A stretch of DNA of 64,000 nucleotides. Source: Roseibium aggregatum. GTDB taxonomy: Bacteria > Pseudomonadota > Alphaproteobacteria > Rhizobiales > Stappiaceae. Location of the stretch: positions 62,001-126,000 of the forward strand of contig NZ_JABFCZ010000012.1 of NCBI RefSeq assembly GCF_014692675.1, in the 5' to 3' direction. Positions 8,198 through 16,693 of the stretch are shown here, in pieces (the stretch's first letter is position 1; each line of letters opens with the position of its first letter). The notes under the pieces are model-generated. The model did no database searches and was not told the DNA's origin. It worked only from the letters and a program-made list of their open reading frames with translations. The position numbers and the translations under genes were made by a program.

Positions 8198-9408
8198 TGA
8201 CCTCGTTTCTCTTCAGGGCCCTGGACGCCAGGGCCGGTCTGTTCCTGATCATCCTTCTGGCACTGACCGTCGCGATCCCGGCATCGAACCTTCTCCTGCC
8301 GGAGACCAGCCCGCTGCACGTTCCGACCTACGCGGTCACGCTGATGGGCAAGTACCTGACCTATGCGCTGCTCGCCCTGTCGGTCGACCTGGTCTGGGGC
8401 TACTGCGGCATTCTCTCGCTCGGCCACGGCGCGTTCTTCGCCCTCGGCGGCTATGCCATGGGCATGTACCTGATGCGCCAGATCGGCAGCCGCGGCGTCT
8501 ACGGCGACCCGCTCCTGCCGGACTTCATGGTGTTCCTGAACTGGAAGGAACTGCCGTGGTACTGGTATGGCTTCGACATGTTCCCGTTCGCGGCGATCAT
8601 GGTGTTGTTCGTGCCGGGCCTGCTTGCCTTCGTCTTCGGCTGGTTCGCCTTCCGCTCGCGGGTCACCGGCGTCTATCTGTCGATCATCACCCAGGCGCTG
8701 ACCTATGCGCTGCTGCTCGCCTTCTTCCGCAATGACATGGGCTTCGGCGGCAACAACGGCCTGACCGACTTCAAGGACATTCTCGGGTTCGACGTTCAGG
8801 CGGACAGCACCCGGGCCGGTCTGTTCATCGCCTCCGGGCTTGCCCTTGCCCTGTGCTTCCTGCTGTGCCGCGCCCTGACCCGGTCCAAGCTCGGCAAGGT
8901 GCTGGTTGCAGTGCGCGACGCGGAAAGCCGGACCCGCTTTCTCGGCTACCGGGTGGAACACTACAAGCTGTTCGTCTGGACCATCTCGGCCATGATGGCC
9001 GGCATTGCCGGTGCGCTTTACGTCCCCCAGGTCGGCATCATCAATCCGGGCGAGTTCTCGCCGGCCAACTCCATTGAAGTGGTGATCTGGGTGGCCGTCG
9101 GCGGACGCGGAACCCTGATCGGCCCGGTCATCGGCGCCGTGCTGGTCAACTTCGCCAAGACCTGGTTCACCGCCGCCCTGCCGGATATCTGGCTGTTCGC
9201 TCTCGGCGGCCTGTTCCTGGGCGTGACCCTGTTCCTGCCCAAGGGCATCGTCGGCACGGTTTCCCAGGGCTGGAGCGCACTGCGTCAACGGTCCGCCTCT
9301 GCCGCCTACGAGGCCGGATCGGACGAACCGCCCGGCAGCCCCGACGCGCCTGCCGACGTCTCCCACAAGAGGGCGTCTTCGGACGCCTCACCCCAGCCTG
9401 CGGAGTGA
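8194..9408 (+). CDS. urtC: Urea ABC transporter, permease UrtC
   Basis: 404 residues. A LivM-type permease with about ten hydrophobic segments: LVWGYCGILSLGHGAFFALG is the family signature, SRVTGVYLSIITQALTYALL lies in the middle, and NPGEFSPANSIEVVIWVAVG near residues 285-305 is typical of UrtC. A ~50-residue polar tail (PPGSPDAPADVSHKRAS) extends into the cytoplasm. It pairs with UrtB to form the translocation pore. It overlaps urtB by 4 bp and is followed after 4 bp by urtD. Confidence 0.95.
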   Translation: MMTSFLFRALDARAGLFLIILLALTVAIPASNLLLPETSPLHVPTYAVTLMGKYLTYALLALSVDLVWGYCGILSLGHGAFFALGGYAMGMYLMRQIGSRGVYGDPLLPDFMVFLNWKELPWYWYGFDMFPFAAIMVLFVPGLLAFVFGWFAFRSRVTGVYLSIITQALTYALLLAFFRNDMGFGGNNGLTDFKDILGFDVQADSTRAGLFIASGLALALCFLLCRALTRSKLGKVLVAVRDAESRTRFLGYRVEHYKLFVWTISAMMAGIAGALYVPQVGIINPGEFSPANSIEVVIWVAVGGRGTLIGPVIGAVLVNFAKTWFTAALPDIWLFALGGLFLGVTLFLPKGIVGTVSQGWSALRQRSASAAYEAGSDEPPGSPDAPADVSHKRASSDASPQPAE

Positions 9409-9412
9409 CACC

Positions 9413-10159
9413 ATGAGCCGCCAAACCAGCCTGCTTTATCTCGATGGCGTGTCGGTGTCCTTCGACGGCTTCAAGGCGCTGAACGACCTGTCCCTCGTGA
9501 TCGCCGAGGGGGAAATGCGGGCCATCATCGGCCCGAACGGGGCCGGCAAGACCACCATGATGGACGTCATCACCGGCAAGACCCGGCCCGATACCGGCGA
9601 GGTCTATTTCAACGGCGTCGTCGACCTGACCGGCGAGGACGAAGCCGCAATTGCGGAACTCGGCATCGGCCGGAAATTCCAGAAGCCGACCGTCTTCGAA
9701 AGCCATACGGTCTGGGACAACCTGGAGCTGGCGCTGAAAGCCCCGCGCGGACCGTTCGCAACACTGTTTCATGTCATCTCCGGCGGCGAGAAAAAGCGGA
9801 TCGAGGATTTGCTGGAGCTGATCCGGCTCGGTGACAAGCGGAACGAACTTGCCGCCAATCTCTCCCACGGCCAGAAGCAGTGGCTGGAAATCGGCATGCT
9901 GCTCGCCCAGGACCCGAAGCTCCTGCTCGTGGACGAACCGGCCGCCGGCATGACCGATGCCGAAACAGCAGAAACCGCTGAACTCCTGAAAGACATCGCC
10001 CAGACCCACTCCGTCGTCGTGGTCGAACATGACATGACCTTCGTGCGCTCGCTCGGGGTCAAGGTTACCGTGCTGCACGAGGGCTCGGTGCTGGCCGAGG
10101 GCTCGCTCGACCATGTTTCGGCCGACGAGCGGGTCGTCGAAGTCTATCTGGGCCGGTGA
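9413..10159 (+). CDS. urtD: Urea ABC transporter, ATP-binding protein UrtD
   Basis: 248 residues, a LivG-like ATPase. Walker A is GPNGAGKTT (about 42-50), the signature is LSHGQKQWLEI instead of the usual LSGGQ (normal for UrtD), Walker B is LLLVDEP, and the H-loop VVVEHDM is present. It powers the UrtBC permease from the cytoplasmic side together with UrtE. A GGAG ribosome site overlaps the end of urtC. Confidence 0.95.
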   Translation: MSRQTSLLYLDGVSVSFDGFKALNDLSLVIAEGEMRAIIGPNGAGKTTMMDVITGKTRPDTGEVYFNGVVDLTGEDEAAIAELGIGRKFQKPTVFESHTVWDNLELALKAPRGPFATLFHVISGGEKKRIEDLLELIRLGDKRNELAANLSHGQKQWLEIGMLLAQDPKLLLVDEPAAGMTDAETAETAELLKDIAQTHSVVVVEHDMTFVRSLGVKVTVLHEGSVLAEGSLDHVSADERVVEVYLGR

Positions 10160-10169
10160 GGAAAGACCC

Positions 10170-10865
10170 ATGCTGAGCGTTGAAAACATCGATCTCTATT
10201 ATGGCGCCGCGCAGGCTCTGAAGGGCGTATCCCTCAAGGCAGAAGTCGGCAAGGTCACCTGCCTCATGGGCCGCAACGGCGTCGGCAAGACCTCGACCCT
10301 GCGCGCGGTCGTCGGCCAGCACCCGGTCAGTTCCGGCAGGATCCTGTGGAACGGTGAGGACGTCTCCCGGCTCGCCCCCCATGCCCGGGCCAAGCGCGGG
10401 ATCGCCATCGTCCCCCAGGGCCGGGAGATCTTCCCGCTGCTCACGGTGAAGGAAAACCTGGAAACGGGCTATGCCTGCGTCCCCCGCAAGGACCGGAAGA
10501 TCCCGGAGACCATCTTCGAACTGTTTCCGGTTTTGAAATCCATGCTCTCGCGCCGGGGCGGCGACCTGTCCGGCGGCCAGCAGCAGCAACTGGCCATTGC
10601 CCGGGCGCTGATTACCCGACCGAAGCTTCTGGTGCTCGACGAGCCGACCGAAGGCATTCAGCCCTCGATCATCAAGGATATCGGCCGGGCGATCGAATGG
10701 CTCCGCGAACAGGGCGAAATGGCCATCGTTCTTGTCGAGCAGTATTTCGAGTTCGCGAGGGACCTTGCGGACGACTTTGCCGTCATGGACCGGGGGGAAG
10801 TCGTCATGGCCGGTGCGCGCGCCGACCTGGAGGAGACCCGGGTCCGCCAGCATCTCACGGTCTGA
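10170..10865 (+). CDS. urtE: Urea ABC transporter, ATP-binding protein UrtE
   Basis: 231 residues, a LivF-like ATPase. Walker A is GRNGVGKTS (about 35-43), the signature is LSGGQQQQLAIARAL, Walker B is LLVLDEPTEGIQPSI and the H-loop is VLVEQY. The open frame runs back to 10113 inside urtD, but the ATG at 10170 has a GAGGAAAG ribosome site and gives the standard UrtE length, so it is preferred. A short inverted repeat CCGGCA-GCT-TGCCGG (10868-10882) follows the stop without a T-run, so read-through into the M20 peptidase gene 101 bp downstream is possible. Confidence 0.95.
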   Translation: MLSVENIDLYYGAAQALKGVSLKAEVGKVTCLMGRNGVGKTSTLRAVVGQHPVSSGRILWNGEDVSRLAPHARAKRGIAIVPQGREIFPLLTVKENLETGYACVPRKDRKIPETIFELFPVLKSMLSRRGGDLSGGQQQQLAIARALITRPKLLVLDEPTEGIQPSIIKDIGRAIEWLREQGEMAIVLVEQYFEFARDLADDFAVMDRGEVVMAGARADLEETRVRQHLTV

Positions 10866-10966
10866 GCCCGGCAGCTTGCCGGCCAAAAGGACGCAGGGCT
10901 TTCGGCGATCGGTTTCAGTTGATAGGGTCCGGTGCATCACCCTCCCCTATCCGCTCGAGATACTCC

Positions 10967-12256
10967 ATGACCGAACCGCTTTCCCCTGCTGATATCGACC
11001 GCATCAAACAGGCCGTCGAGGCCAATTTCGAGACACAGGTTTCCTTCCTGCAGGACCTCGTTCGGACCGCTTCGCTCAGGGGGGAAGAGGCAGCCGTCCA
11101 GGCAACCGTCGCACGGGCACTGGTCGATCGCAGCTACGACGTCGAACGTTTCGGTGTCGACCCGGAAGCGGTCGACGAACATCCGGCCTATTCGCCGGCA
11201 ACCATCGATTATGCGGACACATTCAACGTATCCGGCATCAAGACGCCGAAAACGCAAAAGGGCCGTTCCCTGATCCTGAACGCTCATACGGATGTGGTGC
11301 CGACCGCTGATCCGTCCGCATGGACCTACCCGCCGTTTTCCGCCACCCGCGACGGCGACTGGCTTTACGGCCGCGGCGCGGGTGATATGAAGGCAGGACT
11401 GGTGGCCAATATCTTTGCCGTCGACGCGATTGAAGCTGCCGGCTTCCGGCTGACCGGTCCGCTTCAGATCCAGTCGGTGGTGGATGAAGAGACCACCGGC
11501 AACGGCGCGGCCGCTGCCATCCATCGCGGCTACACCGCCGATGCGGTGCTTATTCCCGAACCGACGGACGAGCAGCTCGTCTTCGCCAATGCCGGCGTGA
11601 TCAAGTTCAAAATCACCACACGGGGCGTTCCCGCCCATCCGCGCGATCCGGACTCCGGCCTCAGCGCCATCGATGCCGCCATTCAGCTCATCGGCCATCT
11701 GAAGAGGCTTGAAAAGACCTGGAATGAGGAACGGCACAAACACGCGGGCTTTGAAAACCTGCGGAACCCGGCAAGCCTGAATATCGGAACCATTTCCGGT
11801 GGCGAATGGCCGTCTTCGGTCCCCTTTGCCTGCGTCTTCGAAGGACGTATCGGCTTCTTCCCCGGCGAGGATCCGTGGGAGCGGGCAAGGGAAGTCGAAG
11901 ACAGTATCGCGGCGCTGCTGTCCGAGGACGCCCGCCTCGCCCGGTCCGCGCCGACGGTGGAATGGGTCGGCACCATGCAGGCAGGCTACCGCCTCGCCGA
12001 CACGTCGCCCGCGGAAGACGCGCTCCAGACGGCCCATGGCCTGGTGCATAACGGCGATCTTGGCCGCTACATCATGGCCTGCTATCTGGACGCCACGCTG
12101 TTCGCCAATCACGCGGGCATCCCGGCCCTGACCTACGGCCCGATCGCGGAAAACATCCACGGCATCGACGAACGCGTGAACCTGCCGTCGCTCAAGCGGA
12201 TCACGGAAACCATCGCGCTGTTTACGGCAAGCTGGTGCGGCATCGAGACGGCGTGA
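10967..12256 (+). CDS. M20 family ArgE/DapE-type deacylase
   Basis: 429 residues from the ATG at 10967; the open frame extends upstream without support. M20 metallopeptidase motifs are clear: AHTDVVP (first metal ligands), GRGAGDMKAGL (bridging Asp), DEETTGNG (catalytic Glu plus metal Glu), PEPTDEQLVFANAGVIKF and a C-terminal metal His in GPIAENIHGIDERVN. The family hydrolyses N-acyl or N-carbamoyl bonds of amino acids or small amides in the cytoplasm. Placement behind urtABCDE fits a role in amide nitrogen use, but the substrate cannot be read from sequence. A strong SD is not evident. Confidence 0.88.
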   Translation: MTEPLSPADIDRIKQAVEANFETQVSFLQDLVRTASLRGEEAAVQATVARALVDRSYDVERFGVDPEAVDEHPAYSPATIDYADTFNVSGIKTPKTQKGRSLILNAHTDVVPTADPSAWTYPPFSATRDGDWLYGRGAGDMKAGLVANIFAVDAIEAAGFRLTGPLQIQSVVDEETTGNGAAAAIHRGYTADAVLIPEPTDEQLVFANAGVIKFKITTRGVPAHPRDPDSGLSAIDAAIQLIGHLKRLEKTWNEERHKHAGFENLRNPASLNIGTISGGEWPSSVPFACVFEGRIGFFPGEDPWERAREVEDSIAALLSEDARLARSAPTVEWVGTMQAGYRLADTSPAEDALQTAHGLVHNGDLGRYIMACYLDATLFANHAGIPALTYGPIAENIHGIDERVNLPSLKRITETIALFTASWCGIETA

Positions 12257-12428
12257 CCTTTTGCGCCGTCGCATCCAACCGGGCCTGTCTGATAACGGCG
12301 ATGACCAGCGCTACGGAATCGCAAGGTTTTCATACTACTGCAATCGACGACTGTTAGCTGCCCCGCCTGAAGAAGGCTTGGACCATCCGGCGATATATCG
12401 CTGTTTCTGCTGAAGACTGGATTACAAA

Positions 12429-13736
12429 ATGCGCGTTGCAATGATTGGCACTGGATATGTCGGCCTCGTATCCGGAGCCTGTTTTGCCGATTTCGGCCAT
12501 GTGGTTACCTGCATCGACAAGGATGCAGGAAAGATCAATGCCCTGAACAACGGCGAGATCCCGATCTACGAACCCGGCCTGCAGCAACTCGTCGCCAAGA
12601 ATGTTGCAGAAGAACGCCTCTATTTCACAACAGATGCGAAGGACGCCATCCGCACAGCCGATGCGGTCTTCATCGCTGTTGGCACACCGACCCGTCGCGG
12701 TGACGGCCACGCCGACCTTTCCTATGTTTATGCAGCCGCCGAAGAGATTGCAGAACTGATCGAAGGCTTTACCGTCGTTGTCACCAAGTCGACCGTTCCG
12801 GTCGGTACCGGCGATGAAGTCGAGGCCATCATCCGCAAGACCAATCCCGATGCCAATTTCGCTGTCGTTTCCAATCCGGAATTCCTGCGTGAAGGTGCCG
12901 CCATCAGCGATTTCAAACGCCCGGACCGGGTCGTTGTCGGTACGGACAACGAAGAGGCGGTCAAGGTGATGCGCGAGCTGTACCGCCCGCTCTATCTCAA
13001 CGAGACGCCGATTGTCGTCACCCGGCGCCGGACGTCGGAGCTGATCAAATACGCGGCGAACGCCTTTCTGGCCGTCAAGATCACCTTCATCAACGAGATC
13101 GCCGATCTTTGTGAAAATGTCGGCGCCAATGTCCAGGAAGTCTCCCGGGCGATCGGTCTGGACAACCGGATCGGCGGCAAGTTCCTGCATGCCGGCCCCG
13201 GTTACGGCGGCTCGTGCTTCCCCAAGGACACGCTGGCCCTGTCGAGAACCGGTCACGACGCCGGGGCAGAGCTGAAAATCGTCAATGCGGTCATCGAGGT
13301 GAACGATGCGCGCAAGAAGAAGATGGCCGACAAGGTGATCGACTTCCTGGGCGGCGACGTGTCCGGCAAGTCGATTGCCCTCCTGGGCCTTGCCTTCAAG
13401 CCCAATACCGACGACATGCGCGACGCGCCGTCCATCGATATTGTCGCCAAGCTGCAGGAGGCGGGAGCAACCGTTCGGGCCTTCGACCCGGCCAGCATGA
13501 AAGAGGCCGGCCACGTCATGAAGGACGTGGTTTTCTGCGACGGTCCCTACCATGCCATCGAAAATGCCGACGCACTGGTGATCGTCACCGAATGGGACCA
13601 GTTCCGCGCGCTCGACCTGGACCGGGTCAAGGCAACGATGAAATCGCCGAACATTATCGATCTGCGCAATATCTATGACACCGAGGACATGCGCGACCGC
13701 GGCTTCAACTACATCAGCGTGGGCCGCGCCTACTAA
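12429..13736 (+). CDS. ugd: UDP-glucose 6-dehydrogenase
   Basis: 435 residues, standard length. The N-terminal NAD-binding Rossmann fold starts at once with MIGTGYVGLVSGACFADFGH (GxGxxG at residues 7-12). The middle carries NPEFLREGAAISDF, and the active-site cysteine is Cys263 in GYGGSCFPKDT. It oxidises UDP-glucose to UDP-glucuronate in two NAD-dependent steps for exopolysaccharide or lipid glycosylation. It stands alone with its own ~170-bp upstream region and a hairpin downstream. The SD is weak. The next gene, an ExoY-like transferase, fits the same surface polysaccharide pathway. Confidence 0.95.
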   Translation: MRVAMIGTGYVGLVSGACFADFGHVVTCIDKDAGKINALNNGEIPIYEPGLQQLVAKNVAEERLYFTTDAKDAIRTADAVFIAVGTPTRRGDGHADLSYVYAAAEEIAELIEGFTVVVTKSTVPVGTGDEVEAIIRKTNPDANFAVVSNPEFLREGAAISDFKRPDRVVVGTDNEEAVKVMRELYRPLYLNETPIVVTRRRTSELIKYAANAFLAVKITFINEIADLCENVGANVQEVSRAIGLDNRIGGKFLHAGPGYGGSCFPKDTLALSRTGHDAGAELKIVNAVIEVNDARKKKMADKVIDFLGGDVSGKSIALLGLAFKPNTDDMRDAPSIDIVAKLQEAGATVRAFDPASMKEAGHVMKDVVFCDGPYHAIENADALVIVTEWDQFRALDLDRVKATMKSPNIIDLRNIYDTEDMRDRGFNYISVGRAY

Positions 13737-13816
13737 ATTGCAGTTGTATGCACATGACCTTAAGTCAACTTATAGCTGCGCTATAATTTACCCTTTCCGA
13801 AAGTTCATGTTTCCAG

Positions 13817-13856
13817 CGCCTCCCCGCCACAAGGCCGGGAGGCGTAATTGTTTGTT
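13817..13856 (+). terminator. Putative terminator downstream of ugd
   Basis: The inverted repeat CGCCTCCC-C-GCC / GGC-C-GGGAGGCG (one internal mismatch) with loop ACAA is followed by the T-rich stretch TAATTGTTTGTTTT. It lies about 80 bp past the ugd stop. Confidence 0.65.
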
Positions 13857-13976
13857 TTATATAGTTTATTCGACCCATTCGTCCGTTAACCCTTTGTAAA
13901 CCTTTAACTGGCGGCGGAAAAAAGAGGAACCTAGTTTGTAAAACAGACAATGATTTCGTTTCGCATATTTTGATGA

Positions 13977-14852
13977 GTGTCTGCTGTGTCCCACGAAGCT
14001 GTTCCTTACGAGGTTGAGCCCAAGACGGTGCATGTGGAGCCGGACGCCAAAACGCCCGACGCACCCGCCCAGCCTGCAAACCGCCACTCTCCAAAGGCTT
14101 TGTCCCGCGGCCACAAGATCCGCCGCACCCTGGCAGGCCTGTCGCCCGCACCATCGACAGTCCGCTGGGTCGCCAATGCCGAACGCCAGACGCAGCTTGG
14201 GGAAGCGGACCTCTATCCAGCGGGCACAGTGCCCGCCAGTCCGTCAAAAGCCGGTCATGCGCTCAAGCGCACGGTGGACATCCTTGGAGCAACCACAGGC
14301 CTGGTTCTGCTGGCGCCGCTCCTGGTGGCGACTGCGGTGGCGATCAAGGTCAACAGCCAGGGACCGGTGGTCTTCCGCCAGAAGCGCCACGGCGCCAACG
14401 GGACCACATTCGAGATCTACAAGTTCCGCACCATGTATGTGGAGCAATGCGACGAGTCCGGTGTCAGGCAGACGGTCGAAAACGATCCGCGGGTTACCCC
14501 GGTCGGCCGGTTTCTGCGCCAGAGCAATTTCGACGAACTGCCTCAGCTGATCAATGTCCTGCGCGGAGAGATGTCCCTGGTCGGTCCCCGTCCGCATGTT
14601 CCGGGAATGCTGGCCGCAGGCGTTCCCTACGAGGAGCTGGATCCGCGCTACATGCACAGGCACAAGGTGAAACCGGGACTGACCGGCCTTGCCCAGGTCA
14701 ACGGATACCGGGGTGAAACCACCACCCGGCATGCCGCCCTGATGCGGCTCGAATTCGATCTGGCCTATCTGGAGCAGCGGTCCTTCCTGCTGGATATCAA
14801 GATCATTTTCAGGACCGCCGTGCAGGAATTCTTCAAGGGCAGCGGTTGCTAA
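13977..14852 (+). CDS. Sugar-phosphate transferase initiating exopolysaccharide synthesis (ExoY/WbaP-like)
   Basis: 291 residues from a GTG; other GTG starts just downstream are possible and no clear SD is visible. An unusually long polar, Pro-rich N-terminus (~85 residues) precedes one TM helix (GATTGLVLLAPLLVATAVAI) and the bacterial sugar-transferase catalytic domain: KFRTMY, FLRQSNFDELPQLINVLRGE, SLVGPRPH and KPGLTGLAQVNG are all present. Such enzymes transfer a hexose-1-phosphate from UDP-sugar to undecaprenyl phosphate at the inner membrane. It is neighboured by ugd. The ~240 bp in front are AT-rich and probably carry a dedicated promoter. Confidence 0.88.
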   Translation: MSAVSHEAVPYEVEPKTVHVEPDAKTPDAPAQPANRHSPKALSRGHKIRRTLAGLSPAPSTVRWVANAERQTQLGEADLYPAGTVPASPSKAGHALKRTVDILGATTGLVLLAPLLVATAVAIKVNSQGPVVFRQKRHGANGTTFEIYKFRTMYVEQCDESGVRQTVENDPRVTPVGRFLRQSNFDELPQLINVLRGEMSLVGPRPHVPGMLAAGVPYEELDPRYMHRHKVKPGLTGLAQVNGYRGETTTRHAALMRLEFDLAYLEQRSFLLDIKIIFRTAVQEFFKGSGC

Positions 14853-14868
14853 GGCGCGCGAAAGCGAC

Positions 14869-15306
14869 CTATCCCGCGAGCTTCATCAGCCGCATGAAGG
14901 CGAGCTCATAGCCTTGAATACCGCATCCGGCGATCACGCCGTCGGCGCGCAAGGACACATAGGACTTGTGCCGGAAGGGTTCGCGCTTGTGAACGTTTGT
15001 GATGTGGATCTCGAACACCGGAAAATCGCAGGCGTTCAGGGCATCGAGGATGGCGACCGAGGTGTGGGTGAGCGCCGCGGGATTGATGATCAATCCGCAA
15101 GCGCATTCGCGCGCTTCGTGGATCCAGTTGATCAACTCGTATTCGGCATTGCTTTGGTGGAACCGCAGTTCGACACCATGCTCGGCTGCATAGCGCCGGC
15201 AATTCGCCTCCACATCGGCCAGGGTCTCATGGCCGTAGATTGCCGGCTCGCGCTTGCCGAGCAGGTTAAGGTTGGGGCCATTCAGAATATAAACGATTTT
15301 CGACAC
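14869..15306 (-). CDS. aroQ: Type II 3-dehydroquinate dehydratase
   Basis: 145 residues from a GTG at 15306, chosen because GGAGGAGG sits at ideal distance before it; the open frame runs ten codons further without a ribosome site. [21 protein letters not shown] contains the conserved Asn and catalytic Tyr24 (one break from the exact text: V-Y-I-L-N-G...). [27 protein letters not shown] and [14 protein letters not shown] are standard type II motifs. The enzyme dehydrates 3-dehydroquinate to 3-dehydroshikimate in the shikimate pathway. It forms dodecamers in known cases. It converges with the ExoY-like gene, separated by only 16 bp. Confidence 0.95.
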   Translation of the reverse strand: MSKIVYILNGPNLNLLGKREPAIYGHETLADVEANCRRYAAEHGVELRFHQSNAEYELINWIHEARECACGLIINPAALTHTSVAILDALNACDFPVFEIHITNVHKREPFRHKSYVSLRADGVIAGCGIQGYELAFMRLMKLAG

Positions 15307-15446
15307 GGCAAACCTCCTCCGGAATAGCGGTCGCATGAACGGTGCGTGGCCGGAGACTGATGACCGGACTGCGGCGTCCTTTAGACATGACTCGGCGGAT
15401 TATTTCCAGCGGTGGAAACGGATCGAAGCAGGAAAGCTCTTTTCTG

Positions 15447-15965
15447 CTAGCCGACGCTGGCGTTCTGTTCGGCCCCTTCACCACCTTGTTGGGGCCCACC
15501 CTGCCAGATCTTCTGGCGGTTGCGGATTTCCCGCGGCGCAGGGCCGAAATAGGTGGATGTCTTGATGAAATCGCGCGGGTGCAGAATGACGCTCGACACC
15601 CGCTGATACAGCGCCTTGGCGGAGATCGGCTTGGACAGCAACTCGTGCACGCCCAGACGGCGCGCTTCGACAATCCGGCTCCGCTCTGTATGGGCGGTCA
15701 CCATGATGATCGGAATATAGGCGAAGGGATTGTTGGGGCTGCGGATCATGCGCACCATATCCGCTCCGTCGAGGATCGGCATGACCCAGTCGAGGATAAG
15801 GATATCCGGATTTGCACGGTCCATCGCTTCCAGGCCCGATGCGCCATCTTCCGCCTCGACAATGCGCCGGGCGCCGAAGCCCTGCAGCATGGTCCGCAAG
15901 ATGGTGCGCATGTAGGCACTGTCTTCAACCAGCAAAAATGTCAACGAGGCAAGATCGAGGCTCAC
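15447..15965 (-). CDS. CheY-like single receiver-domain protein
   Basis: 172 residues from a GTG preceded by GGAG. Receiver motifs: acidic E14-D15 (LLVEDSAYMR), phospho-acceptor Asp59 in ILILDWVMPILDG, the T in MVTAHTE and the lysine in LLSKPIS. A ~45-residue tail (STYFGPAPREIRNRQKIWQGG, then Gln/Gly-rich) has no output domain. The STYFGPxxRR/EIR tail occurs on stand-alone receivers of alphaproteobacteria. No kinase is adjacent, so its partner is unknown. Confidence 0.88.
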   Translation of the reverse strand: MSLDLASLTFLLVEDSAYMRTILRTMLQGFGARRIVEAEDGASGLEAMDRANPDILILDWVMPILDGADMVRMIRSPNNPFAYIPIIMVTAHTERSRIVEARRLGVHELLSKPISAKALYQRVSSVILHPRDFIKTSTYFGPAPREIRNRQKIWQGGPQQGGEGAEQNASVG

Positions 15966-16308
15966 CTTTTTTCTCCATTTTGTAACGGCAACCTGCCATA
16001 AAAGTCTGAAAAGAGGGTTAGTGAGTTCAATTTGCGTAAAAATCGCTGCCCGGCCGCCCCGATTGCCGTCGCCGCCGCATGATTATCCGCGATACCTAGG
16101 CCGGATTTCGGGCACATGCCAGGCCGAAGACCGGAGGCGCCTTTTTTCCAAAAAGGCATTCTTAATGATACCTTACTTTACTTTACGGTAATATTGCCGA
16201 TAATTCATTATACGGAAGAACCGTTCTTAACCGGCCTTTTATAGTTGTGACGTTAATCCAGACACGTTGAAGTGTATCTTCTTCTTTCATTTGTCGGCGG
16301 GTGTATGT
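15966..16308. other. Non-coding region, AT-rich in its right half
   Basis: No gene seen. A small hairpin GCCTTTTT-TCC-AAAAAGGC (16139-16157) could end transcripts from either side. The stretch 16158-16260 is distinctly AT-rich (TACTTTACTTTACGG and similar) and probably contains the promoter for the small membrane protein at 16309. Confidence 0.5.
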
Positions 16309-16476
16309 ATGTCGAGCAGACAAATTCCAAAAGGTCCGGACAAGCCGCTAACCTTCGTGCAAGGTCCTCGCGCGGCCGGTAACTATATGCCGCTCCGGGC
16401 AAATTTCCTGTTGCTGTCAGGCATCGCGCTGGTGCTGATAGCGGCCACCATGATTATCGGGACACTGCTCGGCTGA
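16309..16476 (+). CDS. Small single-pass membrane protein
   Basis: 55 residues from ATG 16309; the frame is open back to 16267. A polar, basic N-terminus (MSSRQIPKGPDKPLTF) is followed by one strong C-terminal TM helix (ANFLLLSGIALVLIAATMII). The predicted topology is N-in by the positive-inside rule. I do not recognise a family. It is convergent to ccoS. Upstream AT-rich DNA and a shared downstream hairpin support an expressed gene, but the SD is poor. Confidence 0.5.
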   Translation: MSSRQIPKGPDKPLTFVQGPRAAGNYMPLRANFLLLSGIALVLIAATMIIGTLLG

Positions 16477-16496
16477 GGCATGACGTGCCTGAGCCG
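16470..16496. terminator. Bidirectional hairpin between the small membrane protein and ccoS
   Basis: CGGCTGAGGCA / TGCCTGAGCCG pair at 10 of 11 positions around a TGACG loop. It overlaps the stop of the plus-strand gene and lies 12 bp past the ccoS stop. No T-run, so termination efficiency is uncertain. Confidence 0.5.
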
Positions 16497-16507
16497 GCGG
16501 GTCTCCG

Positions 16508-16693
16508 CTACAGACCGTTTCGGTTTTCCGAGTACGGACGGTCCTCATCGGGCAGGTCGTCGTCATCGAGAATGCGCCACTTCGCCCCTTCCAGGTCGTC
16601 ATACTGACCGCTTTTCAGCGTCCACAGGAACGCCCCCAGTCCGAGAAGACCGAGGAAAAGCGCGATCGGGATCAGATAGATCAGGACGTCCAT
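16508..16693 (-). CDS. ccoS: cbb3 oxidase maturation protein CcoS
   Basis: 61 residues. One N-terminal TM helix (LIYLIPIALFLGLLGLGAFL) and an acidic cytoplasmic tail with QYDDLEGAKWRILDDDD, the hallmark of CcoS/FixS. It is needed to insert heme and copper cofactors into cbb3 oxidase. It directly abuts the ccoI stop with no gap, ending the ccoGHIS operon. Confidence 0.93.
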   Translation of the reverse strand: MDVLIYLIPIALFLGLLGLGAFLWTLKSGQYDDLEGAKWRILDDDDLPDEDRPYSENRNGL

